From positions 1 to 30,574 of IMG/VR virus record IMGVR_UViG_3300021185_001049: DNA of 30,574 bases; one strand, written 5' to 3'. The translations under genes and the position numbers were made by a program. The DNA is from a virus. Under the pieces are notes generated by a model, which ran no database searches, was not told where the DNA came from, and saw only the letters and a program-made list of their open reading frames with translations. Shown piece after piece: positions 1-7,264 of the stretch. Numbering within the stretch: the first letter of the stretch is position 1; the number at the start of each line of letters is the position of its first letter.

Positions 1-2
1 AG

Positions 3-263
3 TACTTTGTAGATAGTAAGGGCAAGCCTTTCATTTATGAAAAGACAAAGCTAACACCTCTAAAGTATATGAAAATTAAGAAAGTGGAGCGTAAAGAATA
101 TGCTACACTAATATGGGTAAAGGGGCATAACGCTCCTTTTACCGTACCACGCCCTCCCGAAGATGGACAGACATGGGCAGGGGTTCTGCATCTACATGGA
201 ATACCGTGGATGCTTTATGAGTATTCTTCCGAGAAACTCAAAGACACTAGAAGAAAAGTATAA
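3..263 (+). CDS. Unknown phage protein, C-terminal part (5' end outside window)
   Basis: The reading frame is open from the first bases of the window to a TAA at 261-263, so this is the last ~86 codons of a gene that starts upstream. An internal ATG at 69 could begin a 64-residue protein, but the uninterrupted frame before it argues for a longer product. The visible part is basic and soluble-looking. It has a proline-rich turn (PFTVPRPPEDGQTW, about residues 46-59 of the visible part) followed by a hydrophobic stretch and a basic C-terminus (KDTRRKV). I recognise no catalytic motif and assign no function. The stop lies one base before the PhoH start codon, so it is very likely co-transcribed with the replication genes. 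Confidence 0.75.
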   Translation, partial: YFVDSKGKPFIYEKTKLTPLKYMKIKKVERKEYATLIWVKGHNAPFTVPRPPEDGQTWAGVLHLHGIPWMLYEYSSEKLKDTRRKV

Positions 264-264
264 T

Positions 265-924
265 ATGGCTAAAAGACGTAAAACTCTATCAGGTGTAAAC
301 TTTGATCTGAGAGAGATTGAACCTTTAACACGAAACCAACTAAAAGCATTTGATGCAACAAACAATTTGGTACTGCATGGACTAGCAGGAACAGGTAAAA
401 CCTTCATATCCTCATATCTAGCATTTGATGATATGGCAAAGGGAGACTATCAAAAGCTAGTAATTATACGAAGTGCAGTACCTACGAGAGATATTGGGTT
501 TCTGCCAGGCACTGAGAAAGAGAAAGCCTCTGTTTATGAAGAGCCTTATAAAGATATTGCAAACGACTTATTTGGTCGAGGAGATGCTTATGAGATTCTT
601 AAACAGAAAACTTTAGTAGAGTTTATGACTACTTCGTTTATTCGAGGTATTACTTTACGAGATGCGGTTATTCTTATTGACGAGTGTCAAAATATGTCAT
701 TCCACGAGCTAGACTCTATTATCACTCGTATGGGTGAGAACTGTAGAGTTATATTTTGTGGAGACTTCCGACAAGCTGACTTAAGAGGAAACGGTATTAA
801 AGATTTCTTCCAAGTATTGAAACGTATGGGTCTATTCACCTTTATAGAATTTGAGGTCGAAGACATTGTGCGATCCGAGTTTGTTAAAACTTATATTATT
901 GCTAAGAACGAACTTGAACTATGA
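265..924 (+). CDS. phoH: PhoH-like P-loop ATPase
   Basis: PhoH-family ATPase of 219 residues. Walker A is GLAGTGKT at residues 39-46. Walker B is ILIDECQNM at about 136-144. A sensor-like CGDFRQ lies at 165-170, followed by a conserved RSEFV near the C-terminus. These motifs in this order are diagnostic of the PhoH/RecD-like ATPase family. Bacterial PhoH was named for phosphate-starvation induction. In marine phages the gene is common but its biochemical role is unsettled, with RNA or DNA helicase-like activity most often proposed. I chose the ATG at 265 over the open frame beginning at 163: the upstream 34 codons overlap the preceding gene, and the family normally starts shortly before the Walker A. 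The purine-rich AAGAAAAG just upstream is a weak ribosome site. The end overlaps the helicase start (ATGA), implying translational coupling. Confidence 0.93.
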   Translation: MAKRRKTLSGVNFDLREIEPLTRNQLKAFDATNNLVLHGLAGTGKTFISSYLAFDDMAKGDYQKLVIIRSAVPTRDIGFLPGTEKEKASVYEEPYKDIANDLFGRGDAYEILKQKTLVEFMTTSFIRGITLRDAVILIDECQNMSFHELDSIITRMGENCRVIFCGDFRQADLRGNGIKDFFQVLKRMGLFTFIEFEVEDIVRSEFVKTYIIAKNELEL

Positions 925-2204
925 AGGCAGTCATAAGCCACAGAATTTATATGGAATGCGGTGCTGATCTCCAAGAGAAGATCGACAAAGAGCTCACGTA
1001 CTCAATTCCTACGCACAACCCTTTAGATCCTCCTCAGATCATTAAGAATATGGGCATTATTCGTAATGGGTTAGTATCACTACCAATAGGACGTACGGAT
1101 TTGATACCGTCGCACTACGAAATAGTTGATAAGCGAGTAAACAAACCTGTGGACTTTCCTGACTTTAAGTTTGATTTACGACCAAGTCAGCAAGCGGTTT
1201 ATGATGAGATCGAAGACAATAGTATAATTAACGCATGGGTCAGTTGGGGTAAGACATTTACAGGTCTTGCTATCGCAGGCAAGCTAGGTCAAAAGACTCT
1301 CGTTATTACCCACACTGTCCCTCTGCGAAATCAGTGGGCAAAAGAAGTAAAAAAAGTCTATGGTTTTGAACCAGGCATCATAGGCAGTGGTAGATTTGAA
1401 ATTGACGCTCCTATCGTGATTGGGAATACTCAGACTTTATACCGCAATATCGAGAAGATTCGTAAGGAGTTTGGCACTATCATACTTGATGAGATGCATC
1501 ACGTTAGTAGTCCCACCTTTAGTAAACTTTTAGATACAAATTACTGTAGATATAAGATTGGTCTATCGGGTACTATAGAAAGAAAAGATGGAAAGCACGT
1601 TGTGTTCAGAGATTACTTTGGTAATACTCTTTTTAAGCCACCTAAAGAAAACTATATGACCCCTACAGTACATATTGTACCATCAGAGATTCGTTTTATG
1701 GATGGTGCAAAAATTCCCTGGGCTAACAGAGTAACAAAACTGGCTACTGATGAAGAATATCAACATACAGTAAGTATGCTTGCCGCGGCCTACGCCGCAA
1801 GAGGGCATAAAGTGCTAGTAGTAAGTGATCGTGTTAGCTTTTTGAAAAGATGTGCAGAACTTACTGGAGACAAAGCAATTTGTGTAACTGGTGAAGTATC
1901 TCACGAAGATCGAGAAACGCTTGTAGATGAAATTCTCTACGGGGATAAAGAGGTTCTCTACGGAACGCAGGCAATTTTCTCAGAGGGTATATCAGTAGAC
2001 ACGCTAAGCTGTCTTATACTTGGTACACCTGTAAACAACGAACCCTTACTTACGCAGCTAGTGGGCAGGGTAATTCGTAAAAAGGAAGGTAAGATTGATC
2101 CAGTCATCATTGATATTCACCTCAAAGGGAACACTGCTCGCAAGCAGGCTTCTAATAGGGTAGGATTTTATATGAAACAAGGCTGGAACATGAAGTACCT
2201 TTAA
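921..2204 (+). CDS. uvsW: UvsW-like superfamily 2 DNA helicase
   Basis: SF2 (XPB/UvsW-type) helicase of 427 residues. The N-terminal ~85 residues precede a Q-like region, DLRPSQQAV (85-93). Motif I is AWVSWGKT at 105-112. Motif Ia is LVITHTVPLRNQW (127-139). Motif II is DEMH (190-193). Motif III is LSGT, and motif VI is QLVGRVIRKKEGK in the last quarter. T4 UvsW unwinds branched DNA and promotes fork regression and recombination-dependent replication, and adjacent gp32-, gp46- and gp47-like genes fit that role. Motif I lacks the first glycine of the usual GxGKT (it reads SWGKT), but the lysine and threonine that contact phosphate are kept. It overlaps PhoH by four bases with no obvious ribosome site of its own, so coupling is likely. 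UvsW is the closest name; another phage SF2 helicase is possible. Confidence 0.88.
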   Translation: MKAVISHRIYMECGADLQEKIDKELTYSIPTHNPLDPPQIIKNMGIIRNGLVSLPIGRTDLIPSHYEIVDKRVNKPVDFPDFKFDLRPSQQAVYDEIEDNSIINAWVSWGKTFTGLAIAGKLGQKTLVITHTVPLRNQWAKEVKKVYGFEPGIIGSGRFEIDAPIVIGNTQTLYRNIEKIRKEFGTIILDEMHHVSSPTFSKLLDTNYCRYKIGLSGTIERKDGKHVVFRDYFGNTLFKPPKENYMTPTVHIVPSEIRFMDGAKIPWANRVTKLATDEEYQHTVSMLAAAYAARGHKVLVVSDRVSFLKRCAELTGDKAICVTGEVSHEDRETLVDEILYGDKEVLYGTQAIFSEGISVDTLSCLILGTPVNNEPLLTQLVGRVIRKKEGKIDPVIIDIHLKGNTARKQASNRVGFYMKQGWNMKYL

Positions 2205-2244
2205 AAAAATATTTCTTGACAACTTACTTAAACTTCGGTATAAT
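2203..2244 (+). promoter_or_regulatory. Consensus sigma-70 promoter P1 with A/T-rich upstream element
   Basis: TTGACA at 2216-2221 and TATAAT at 2239-2244 are separated by exactly 17 bp, a perfect match to the bacterial sigma-70 consensus. An A/T-rich tract resembling an UP element (A7-TATTTC) sits directly upstream and overlaps the helicase stop codon. The expected start of transcription is around 2251. It would drive the single-strand binding protein and the recombination and dNTP genes downstream. The same upstream sequence recurs at the leftward promoter near 25064-25107. Confidence 0.85.
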
Positions 2245-2246
2245 AT

Positions 2247-2648
2247 ATGCTCTTATTTGATTGGAAGAAGGTATTCGATACGGCGGCGGGTAGCATTTAC
2301 AATTGCAACCTTATTATGGAGATGCTCATAAAGGGCAGTATCCCTAAGAATAAATACGACCCTATTTATACTTTCTCACAGAAAAACTTTTCAGGCAATT
2401 CCTTTCTGGTACATCCAGAGTTTCTTCTGTACCATTCTCATAAGTACGAGCAAAAAGAAATATGTATGTATTATGCACTTGCTTCTTTACGAAGCCTGTC
2501 AGACTACTATGCATCAAACAAAACGACGCTAGATCCACTACATTGTCCTGTGGATTTAGATGACATTAAAGACAACAGACTACTCATAGTACTAGAGGAT
2601 GAAATTACCTTTATCTATGAAGAAGCCACTTTGGAGACCTTACACTAA
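2247..2648 (+). CDS. Small phage protein of unknown function
   Basis: 133-residue ORF between the helicase and single-strand binding protein genes, in the same direction and ending in a TAATG overlap with the next gene. It opens with FDWKKVFDTAAGS and has aromatic-rich segments (KYDPIYTF, FLVHPEFLLYHSHKY) and an acidic C-terminus. I recognise no catalytic motif or membrane segment. The first ATG (2247) lies only three bases after the -10 hexamer of P1, upstream of the start of transcription expected from that promoter, and has no ribosome site. Either this start is used only on read-through mRNA from the PhoH-helicase genes, or translation from P1 transcripts begins at 2316 or 2322. Position in the operon suggests a role in replication or recombination, but that is only context. 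Confidence 0.75.
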   Translation: MLLFDWKKVFDTAAGSIYNCNLIMEMLIKGSIPKNKYDPIYTFSQKNFSGNSFLVHPEFLLYHSHKYEQKEICMYYALASLRSLSDYYASNKTTLDPLHCPVDLDDIKDNRLLIVLEDEITFIYEEATLETLH

Positions 2649-3274
2649 TGGCATTATCATTTAACAAACAAACGGGCGGAGCCCAAAAATCATCAATCGA
2701 CACCTTTCAATACGTAGACGGCGACAACAAAATGCGCGTAGTTGGCGACATTCTTGCACGCTATGTTTACTGGATTAAAGGCGAGAACGATAAAAATATT
2801 CCAATGGAGTGTCTATCTTTCGATAGAAATTCCGAACGATTCAACAATGTAGACAAAGACTGGGTACGTGAGTACTATCCTGATCTTAAATGCGGGTGGA
2901 GCTATGCTACACAGTGCATTGAAGGCGGTAAAGTAAAAGTAGTAAACCTCAAGAAAAAATTGTGGGAACAAATTATTACTGCTGCTGAAGATCTAGGTGA
3001 TCCTACTGATCCTGATACTGGTTGGGACATTTGTTTCAAGCGCGTAAAGACCGGGCCACTACCTTACAATGTTGAATATCAACTACAAGCACTTAAGTGC
3101 AAGCCTCGTCCATTGACTGACGAAGAGCGTGACTTGATTGCTGATCTAAAGTCTATGGATGATGTAATGTCACGCCCAACACCTGACGCTCAGAAAGAGC
3201 TTCTTGACCGTGTTCGTGGCGCAGCTAACGAAGCAGATGACGAACTACTTGACGAAGAGTTTAACGTAGGATGA
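2648..3274 (+). CDS. gp32-like single-stranded DNA-binding protein
   Basis: 208 residues. The N-terminus is basic and polar, the middle is a likely OB-fold rich in aromatic and basic residues (RYVYWIKGE, KDWVREYYPD), and a conserved block reads GWDICFKRVKTGPLP. The C-terminal tail is strongly acidic (DDELLDEEF), as in T4 gp32 and other phage single-strand binding proteins that recruit partners through an acidic tail. It is shorter than T4 gp32 (301 residues), and I do not see a canonical zinc-binding cluster, although several cysteines are present. It would coat single-stranded DNA during replication and recombination. A GGAG at 2633-2636 precedes the ATG, which overlaps the previous stop (TAATG). 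The end overlaps the gp47-like gene by four bases (ATGA). The gene looks richer in G+C than its neighbours, as expected for an abundant protein. Confidence 0.82.
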   Translation: MALSFNKQTGGAQKSSIDTFQYVDGDNKMRVVGDILARYVYWIKGENDKNIPMECLSFDRNSERFNNVDKDWVREYYPDLKCGWSYATQCIEGGKVKVVNLKKKLWEQIITAAEDLGDPTDPDTGWDICFKRVKTGPLPYNVEYQLQALKCKPRPLTDEERDLIADLKSMDDVMSRPTPDAQKELLDRVRGAANEADDELLDEEFNVG

Positions 3275-4230
3275 TTCTCTTTACGGCAGACTGGCACATA
3301 AAGCTGGGGCAGAAAAACGTCCCTGTAAAGTGGGCTACAAACCGTTATCAAATGTTCTTTGACCAAATCTATGAGTTAGAGAATGAGTGTAATATGCACA
3401 TAATCGGTGGCGATCTCTTTGATCGTCTACCGAATATGGAAGAGTTGGAACTTTACTTCAAGTTTATTCGTGGAGTAAAGATTCCGACTATTATTTATGA
3501 TGGGAACCATGAAGCTACAAAGAAGAACAAGACGTTCTTTACACAGCTTAAACAAGTATCCAGAGATATTAACCCTCTTATAAATATAGTAGATATATCG
3601 TATGTAGATAACGATCTAGGCTACGGCATACTGCCCTACGCTGATCTGCACAGAAAAGGTGCTATAGATCACTTTGATAAGAGTCAGCCCTTGTTCACCC
3701 ATGTCCGAGGAGAGATTCCACCACACGTTAAACCAGAGATCGACCTAGACTTACTAGAAGATTTCCCTGTCGTATTCGCAGGAGACTTACACTCTCACAG
3801 TAATACACAAAGAAATATTGTATACCCAGGTAGTCCCATGACTACATCATTTCATAGAACAAAGGTAAAGACCGGGTATCTATTGATCAATGAGAACAAT
3901 TGGGAATGGATGTGGGAACAGTTTAACTTACCACAACTACTTCGTAAAACAGTAACAAATGAAGATGAGATGATTCCAACTGACTTTGATCATACTATTT
4001 ACGAGATAGAAGGCGATATACAAGATTTAGCAGAAGTAAAAAATTCAGAATTGCTAGACAAGAAAGTAGTAAAGAGAAAGTCAGAAGCGACTCTCATCAT
4101 GGACAAAGAGATGTCCGTACAAGAGGAGCTAGTAGAGTATCTAAACTATATTCTTGAAATAAACCCCGATAAAATACCAGACATAATAGGCACATACAAT
4201 GATTACACTACAAACGTTGAGATGGGATAA
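3271..4230 (+). CDS. Recombination endonuclease subunit, gp47/SbcD/Mre11-like
   Basis: Calcineurin-like metallophosphoesterase of 319 residues with the Mre11/SbcD motifs in order: DWH at 7-9, GGDLFD at 46-51, GNHE at 78-81, the conserved H144 in FTHVRG, and GDLHSH at 171-176 (the GDxH motif). These residues bind two metal ions. T4 gp47 is the nuclease subunit that works with gp46 to resect DNA ends, producing 3' single strands for recombination-dependent replication. The C-terminal ~90 residues probably form the capping and partner-binding region. The gene overlaps the single-strand binding protein gene by ATGA, and the gp46-like ATPase gene begins inside its last 32 bases, so the two subunits are translationally coupled. 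Confidence 0.92.
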   Translation: MILFTADWHIKLGQKNVPVKWATNRYQMFFDQIYELENECNMHIIGGDLFDRLPNMEELELYFKFIRGVKIPTIIYDGNHEATKKNKTFFTQLKQVSRDINPLINIVDISYVDNDLGYGILPYADLHRKGAIDHFDKSQPLFTHVRGEIPPHVKPEIDLDLLEDFPVVFAGDLHSHSNTQRNIVYPGSPMTTSFHRTKVKTGYLLINENNWEWMWEQFNLPQLLRKTVTNEDEMIPTDFDHTIYEIEGDIQDLAEVKNSELLDKKVVKRKSEATLIMDKEMSVQEELVEYLNYILEINPDKIPDIIGTYNDYTTNVEMG

Positions 4231-5989
4231 CTGCTTTAGTTATGGTTCTGGTAATGAGTTACAATTAGATGATAATACGCTAACCCAGATTCTGGGAACA
4301 AATGGTATGGGCAAGTCATCCATACCATTAATTATAGAAGAAGCGTTATTCAATAAAAACTCAAAAGGGATTAAAAAAGCAGACATTCCTAATCGTTATG
4401 TAAATGACGGTTACAATATCTACTTGTCTCTAACAAAAGATGACGATAGATACGAGATTACAATCAATCGTAAGAAAAGTATCAAAGTAAAACTAGAGAA
4501 GAATGGTGAAGATATTTCTAGCCACACAGCTACAAATACTTACAAAACTCTACAAGAGATTCTTGGAGTAGATTTTAAAACATTCTCTCAACTAGTATAT
4601 CAAAACACAAACGCAAGTTTACAGTTTCTAACTGCTACAGATGCAAACCGTAAGAAGTTTCTTATTGATTTATTGCACCTAGAGAAGTATGTTGAATTAT
4701 TTGATCTATTTAAAGCAGCCTCTAAAGAGGTATCCAGTACCTCTAATACGATAGCAGGGAAACTTGCAACTGTTGAAAAGTGGTTAAATGATAATAAGTT
4801 GAGTGATACATCCATACTACCCTTGTTGGATTTAGAAATTGATACATCTAAAGATGAGAAGACTTTGCGTTCTCTTACGGTAGAGATTGAAAATATTTCG
4901 GAAAAAAATAAAAAAATTCAAACGAATAATCAATATAAGTCAATGCTCGATGCGATAGATATTAATGAAGCGAATAAATCGACAGCACAGTATAATTCCT
5001 ACGATGATTTACAGTCAGAATTAGGAGCAGTAAAAGCAGTCGCTACGGGTGCTCAACGAACTTTGAAACAATTAGGGGAAATTCGAGATACTTGCCCTAC
5101 TTGTGAGCAACCTATCGACAGTTCTGTCGAATTGGCTATGAAGGAAGCGGAAGAGGTAAAATATGAAGAAGCTACAAGAAGAATTAAAGATCTTCAACGA
5201 CAAATTGTCGACATCAAATCTGAAAATAATGAGTACGAACGCTGTCAATCAATTAAGAAAGATTGGGAAGACTTGTTTCGATCTATCGACAGAGAGCTAC
5301 AGACGGATTTGTTGGATCAGCAAGAGCTTGAAAGTAGGGTGTCAGACGTGCAAGGGCGCTTACGAGAGTCAAAGCAAGAGTTATCAAGAATCGCAGAAGA
5401 AAACGAGCGAATAACTCGTCGAAATACCCGAATACAAGTAATACAGGAACAAACAGATGAGTTTATTGCTCAGCTGGAAGAATACTCCGAGAAGTTAGAG
5501 AAGAATCGTAAGCTAGAGTCAAACCTTGATATACTCAAGAAGTCGTTTAGTACGAATGGATTACTTGCTTACAAAATCGAAAACCTTGTCGGAGAACTCG
5601 AAGAATTAGCTAACGTGTACTTGGCTGAACTTTCTGATGGTAGATTTACATTAGAGTTTGTTGTATCGAATGACAAACTGAATGTACAAATTACAGATGC
5701 CGGGAATGTTATTGACATTCTAGCACTCTCCTCAGGCGAGTTAGCCCGTGTAAACACTGCAACACTACTAGCAATTCGTAAGCTGATGAGTAGTATATCG
5801 AAGTCTAAAATCAATATATTATTCTTAGATGAAGTAATTAGTGTGTTAGATGATGCAGGTAAAGAACGTCTAGTAGAGGTTCTAATGCGAGAAGACTTAA
5901 ATACTTACTTAGTTTCACATGGTTGGTCACATCCATTGCTAGAAAAGATCGAAGTAGTAAAGTCAGAAAATATAAGTACATTGGAGTAA
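4199..5989 (+). CDS. Recombination endonuclease ATPase subunit, gp46/SbcC/Rad50-like
   Basis: ABC-type SMC-like ATPase of 596 residues. Walker A is GTNGMGKSS at 33-41. Two coiled-coil arms flank a zinc hook CPTC at 299-302. The ABC signature is LSSGE at 510-514. Walker B with D-loop (ILFLDEVISVLDD) follows at about 540-552, and an H-loop (YLVSHGW) comes near the C-terminus. This is the complete Rad50/SbcC architecture in T4 gp46-like size. It would form the end-resection complex with the gp47-like product, ATP driving opening and closing of the nuclease. The start at 4199 is inside the end of the gp47-like gene, giving stoichiometric coupled translation. The stop is two bases before the Hjc-like nuclease start. 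Confidence 0.93.
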   Translation: MITLQTLRWDNCFSYGSGNELQLDDNTLTQILGTNGMGKSSIPLIIEEALFNKNSKGIKKADIPNRYVNDGYNIYLSLTKDDDRYEITINRKKSIKVKLEKNGEDISSHTATNTYKTLQEILGVDFKTFSQLVYQNTNASLQFLTATDANRKKFLIDLLHLEKYVELFDLFKAASKEVSSTSNTIAGKLATVEKWLNDNKLSDTSILPLLDLEIDTSKDEKTLRSLTVEIENISEKNKKIQTNNQYKSMLDAIDINEANKSTAQYNSYDDLQSELGAVKAVATGAQRTLKQLGEIRDTCPTCEQPIDSSVELAMKEAEEVKYEEATRRIKDLQRQIVDIKSENNEYERCQSIKKDWEDLFRSIDRELQTDLLDQQELESRVSDVQGRLRESKQELSRIAEENERITRRNTRIQVIQEQTDEFIAQLEEYSEKLEKNRKLESNLDILKKSFSTNGLLAYKIENLVGELEELANVYLAELSDGRFTLEFVVSNDKLNVQITDAGNVIDILALSSGELARVNTATLLAIRKLMSSISKSKINILFLDEVISVLDDAGKERLVEVLMREDLNTYLVSHGWSHPLLEKIEVVKSENISTLE

Positions 5990-5991
5990 TT

Positions 5992-6435
5992 ATGGTAGAT
6001 TCGAGAGCAAAAGGAGCGCGTGGCGAGTATCTTGTAAGAGATATGCTTCGAGAAGCCACAGGGTTAAAGTTTGAAAGAGTACCTGCTTCTGGTGCATTGG
6101 AATATCTGAAAGGGGACTTATATGTCCCCAATCAGAGAAACCATTATTGCATCGAAGTAAAAAACTACAAAGATTCACCACTCAATGATAAGATATTTAC
6201 GGCTAAAAAGACCAATAATCTTATACGTTGGTGGAAAAAGATTGTAATACAGGCAGAAGGCGGAGATCAAAAGCCTATGCTATTTTTTAAATACGATAGA
6301 TCTAAGGTATTTGTAGCTACACAGGAAACGCCAGAGACCACAGAAGATTATATGTGGATTGCATTTCTAGATTGTTATATACTACTAGCCGAAGATTTCT
6401 TAAAAGAAGATGTGGAGTGGATAGGTGGCTTTTAA
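5992..6435 (+). CDS. Hjc-like PD-(D/E)XK nuclease, probable Holliday junction resolvase
   Basis: 147 residues with the layout of an archaeal-type Holliday junction resolvase or related PD-(D/E)XK nuclease. SRAKGARGEYLV puts an acidic residue at E12, followed by a loop containing GDLYVP (D42), and CIEVKN gives E55 and K57, the ExK of the metal-binding site. I chose the ATG at 5992, preceded by GGAG six bases upstream. The frame is open further back to 5923, but that part lies inside the gp46-like gene. The location directly after the gp46/gp47-like pair supports a role in cleaving branched recombination or replication intermediates before packaging. A VRR-NUC or other endonuclease of the same fold cannot be excluded. 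The last 11 bases overlap the exonuclease gene. Confidence 0.72.
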   Translation: MVDSRAKGARGEYLVRDMLREATGLKFERVPASGALEYLKGDLYVPNQRNHYCIEVKNYKDSPLNDKIFTAKKTNNLIRWWKKIVIQAEGGDQKPMLFFKYDRSKVFVATQETPETTEDYMWIAFLDCYILLAEDFLKEDVEWIGGF

Positions 6436-7264
6436 TTTTGAAGATAAAATAGGCGGAGACAGCGGTACAGCACTAGTAGTAGATGCTTTAAACCTTGCGT
6501 TTCGTTGGAAGCATCAAGGTAGAACAGATTTTCGACACGATTATGTAGCAGTAGTAAAATCATTAGCAAACTCTTATAATTGTGGTAATGTTATTATTAC
6601 CGCAGATTGGGGATCTTCTAGTTATAGAAAAGAGATTTTACCTGAATACAAACAGAATCGAAAAGATAAGTATGCAACACAGACAGAAGAAGAGAAGCAA
6701 GCATTTATAGACTTCTTTGAAGAGTACGAAGAAACACTAGAACTACTTGCTGAAGAATATCAAGTTCTTCGTTTCAAAGGTGTAGAGGCAGATGATCTTG
6801 CTGCCCACCTTGTAAAACGTAAAGTAGACTACGGACTAGAGGATGTATGGCTAATCTCTAGTGACCGAGATTGGGATTTGTTGATTCAAGACGGAGTAAG
6901 TAGATTTTCTTACGTTACTCGAAAAGAAGTAACTATAGACAACTGGAGTGAGCATTACAATGTTTCTCCAGAAGAGTATATTTCTTTTAAATGTCTAACA
7001 GGCGATAAAGGGGATAATGTTCCTGGCATTAATGGAATCGGACCAAAGAGAGCCGAAGGTCTTATAAAAGACTATGGAGATGCCATGACTATCTATGATA
7101 ATATCCCGTTAAGTGGTAGTTATAAATATATACAAGAGTTAAATGCAAATGCAGAAGTTCTCTTGAAAAACTACGAGTTAATGGATTTAGTAACATATTG
7201 CGATGATGCAATTGGGGTGGACAATGTGTCCGAGATTGAAGGGAGAATGATGAATGCAAATTGA
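6425..7264 (+). CDS. 5'-3' exonuclease / flap endonuclease (T4 RNase H, T5 D15-like)
   Basis: FEN-family nuclease of 279 residues that removes RNA primers and 5' flaps during lagging-strand synthesis. Visible motifs are VVDALN (D20), TADWG (D61) with the arch residues YRK at 67-69, EADD at 121-124, SSDRDWD at 145-151, and a helix-3-turn-helix DNA-binding element GDKGDNVPGINGIGPKRA at 193-210. All the expected metal-binding acidic residues appear present. The start codon is GTG at 6425, with GGAG at 6414-6417 seven bases upstream. It lies inside the previous gene by 11 bases, and its own end overlaps nrdA by 11 bases. No polymerase domain is attached, so it is a stand-alone exonuclease, as in T4 and T5. 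Confidence 0.92.
   Translation: MAFNFEDKIGGDSGTALVVDALNLAFRWKHQGRTDFRHDYVAVVKSLANSYNCGNVIITADWGSSSYRKEILPEYKQNRKDKYATQTEEEKQAFIDFFEEYEETLELLAEEYQVLRFKGVEADDLAAHLVKRKVDYGLEDVWLISSDRDWDLLIQDGVSRFSYVTRKEVTIDNWSEHYNVSPEEYISFKCLTGDKGDNVPGINGIGPKRAEGLIKDYGDAMTIYDNIPLSGSYKYIQELNANAEVLLKNYELMDLVTYCDDAIGVDNVSEIEGRMMNAN

Noticed and set aside
259-264. TATAAT directly before the PhoH start codon as a promoter -10
   Set aside because: The bases 17 bp upstream (around 236-241, ACTCAA) do not resemble TTGACA and there is no extended -10 TG.
5163-5414. 83-codon frame inside the gp46-like gene
   Set aside because: It overlaps the coiled-coil arms of a clear Rad50-like protein in another frame; repetitive Lys/Glu codons produce such shadows.
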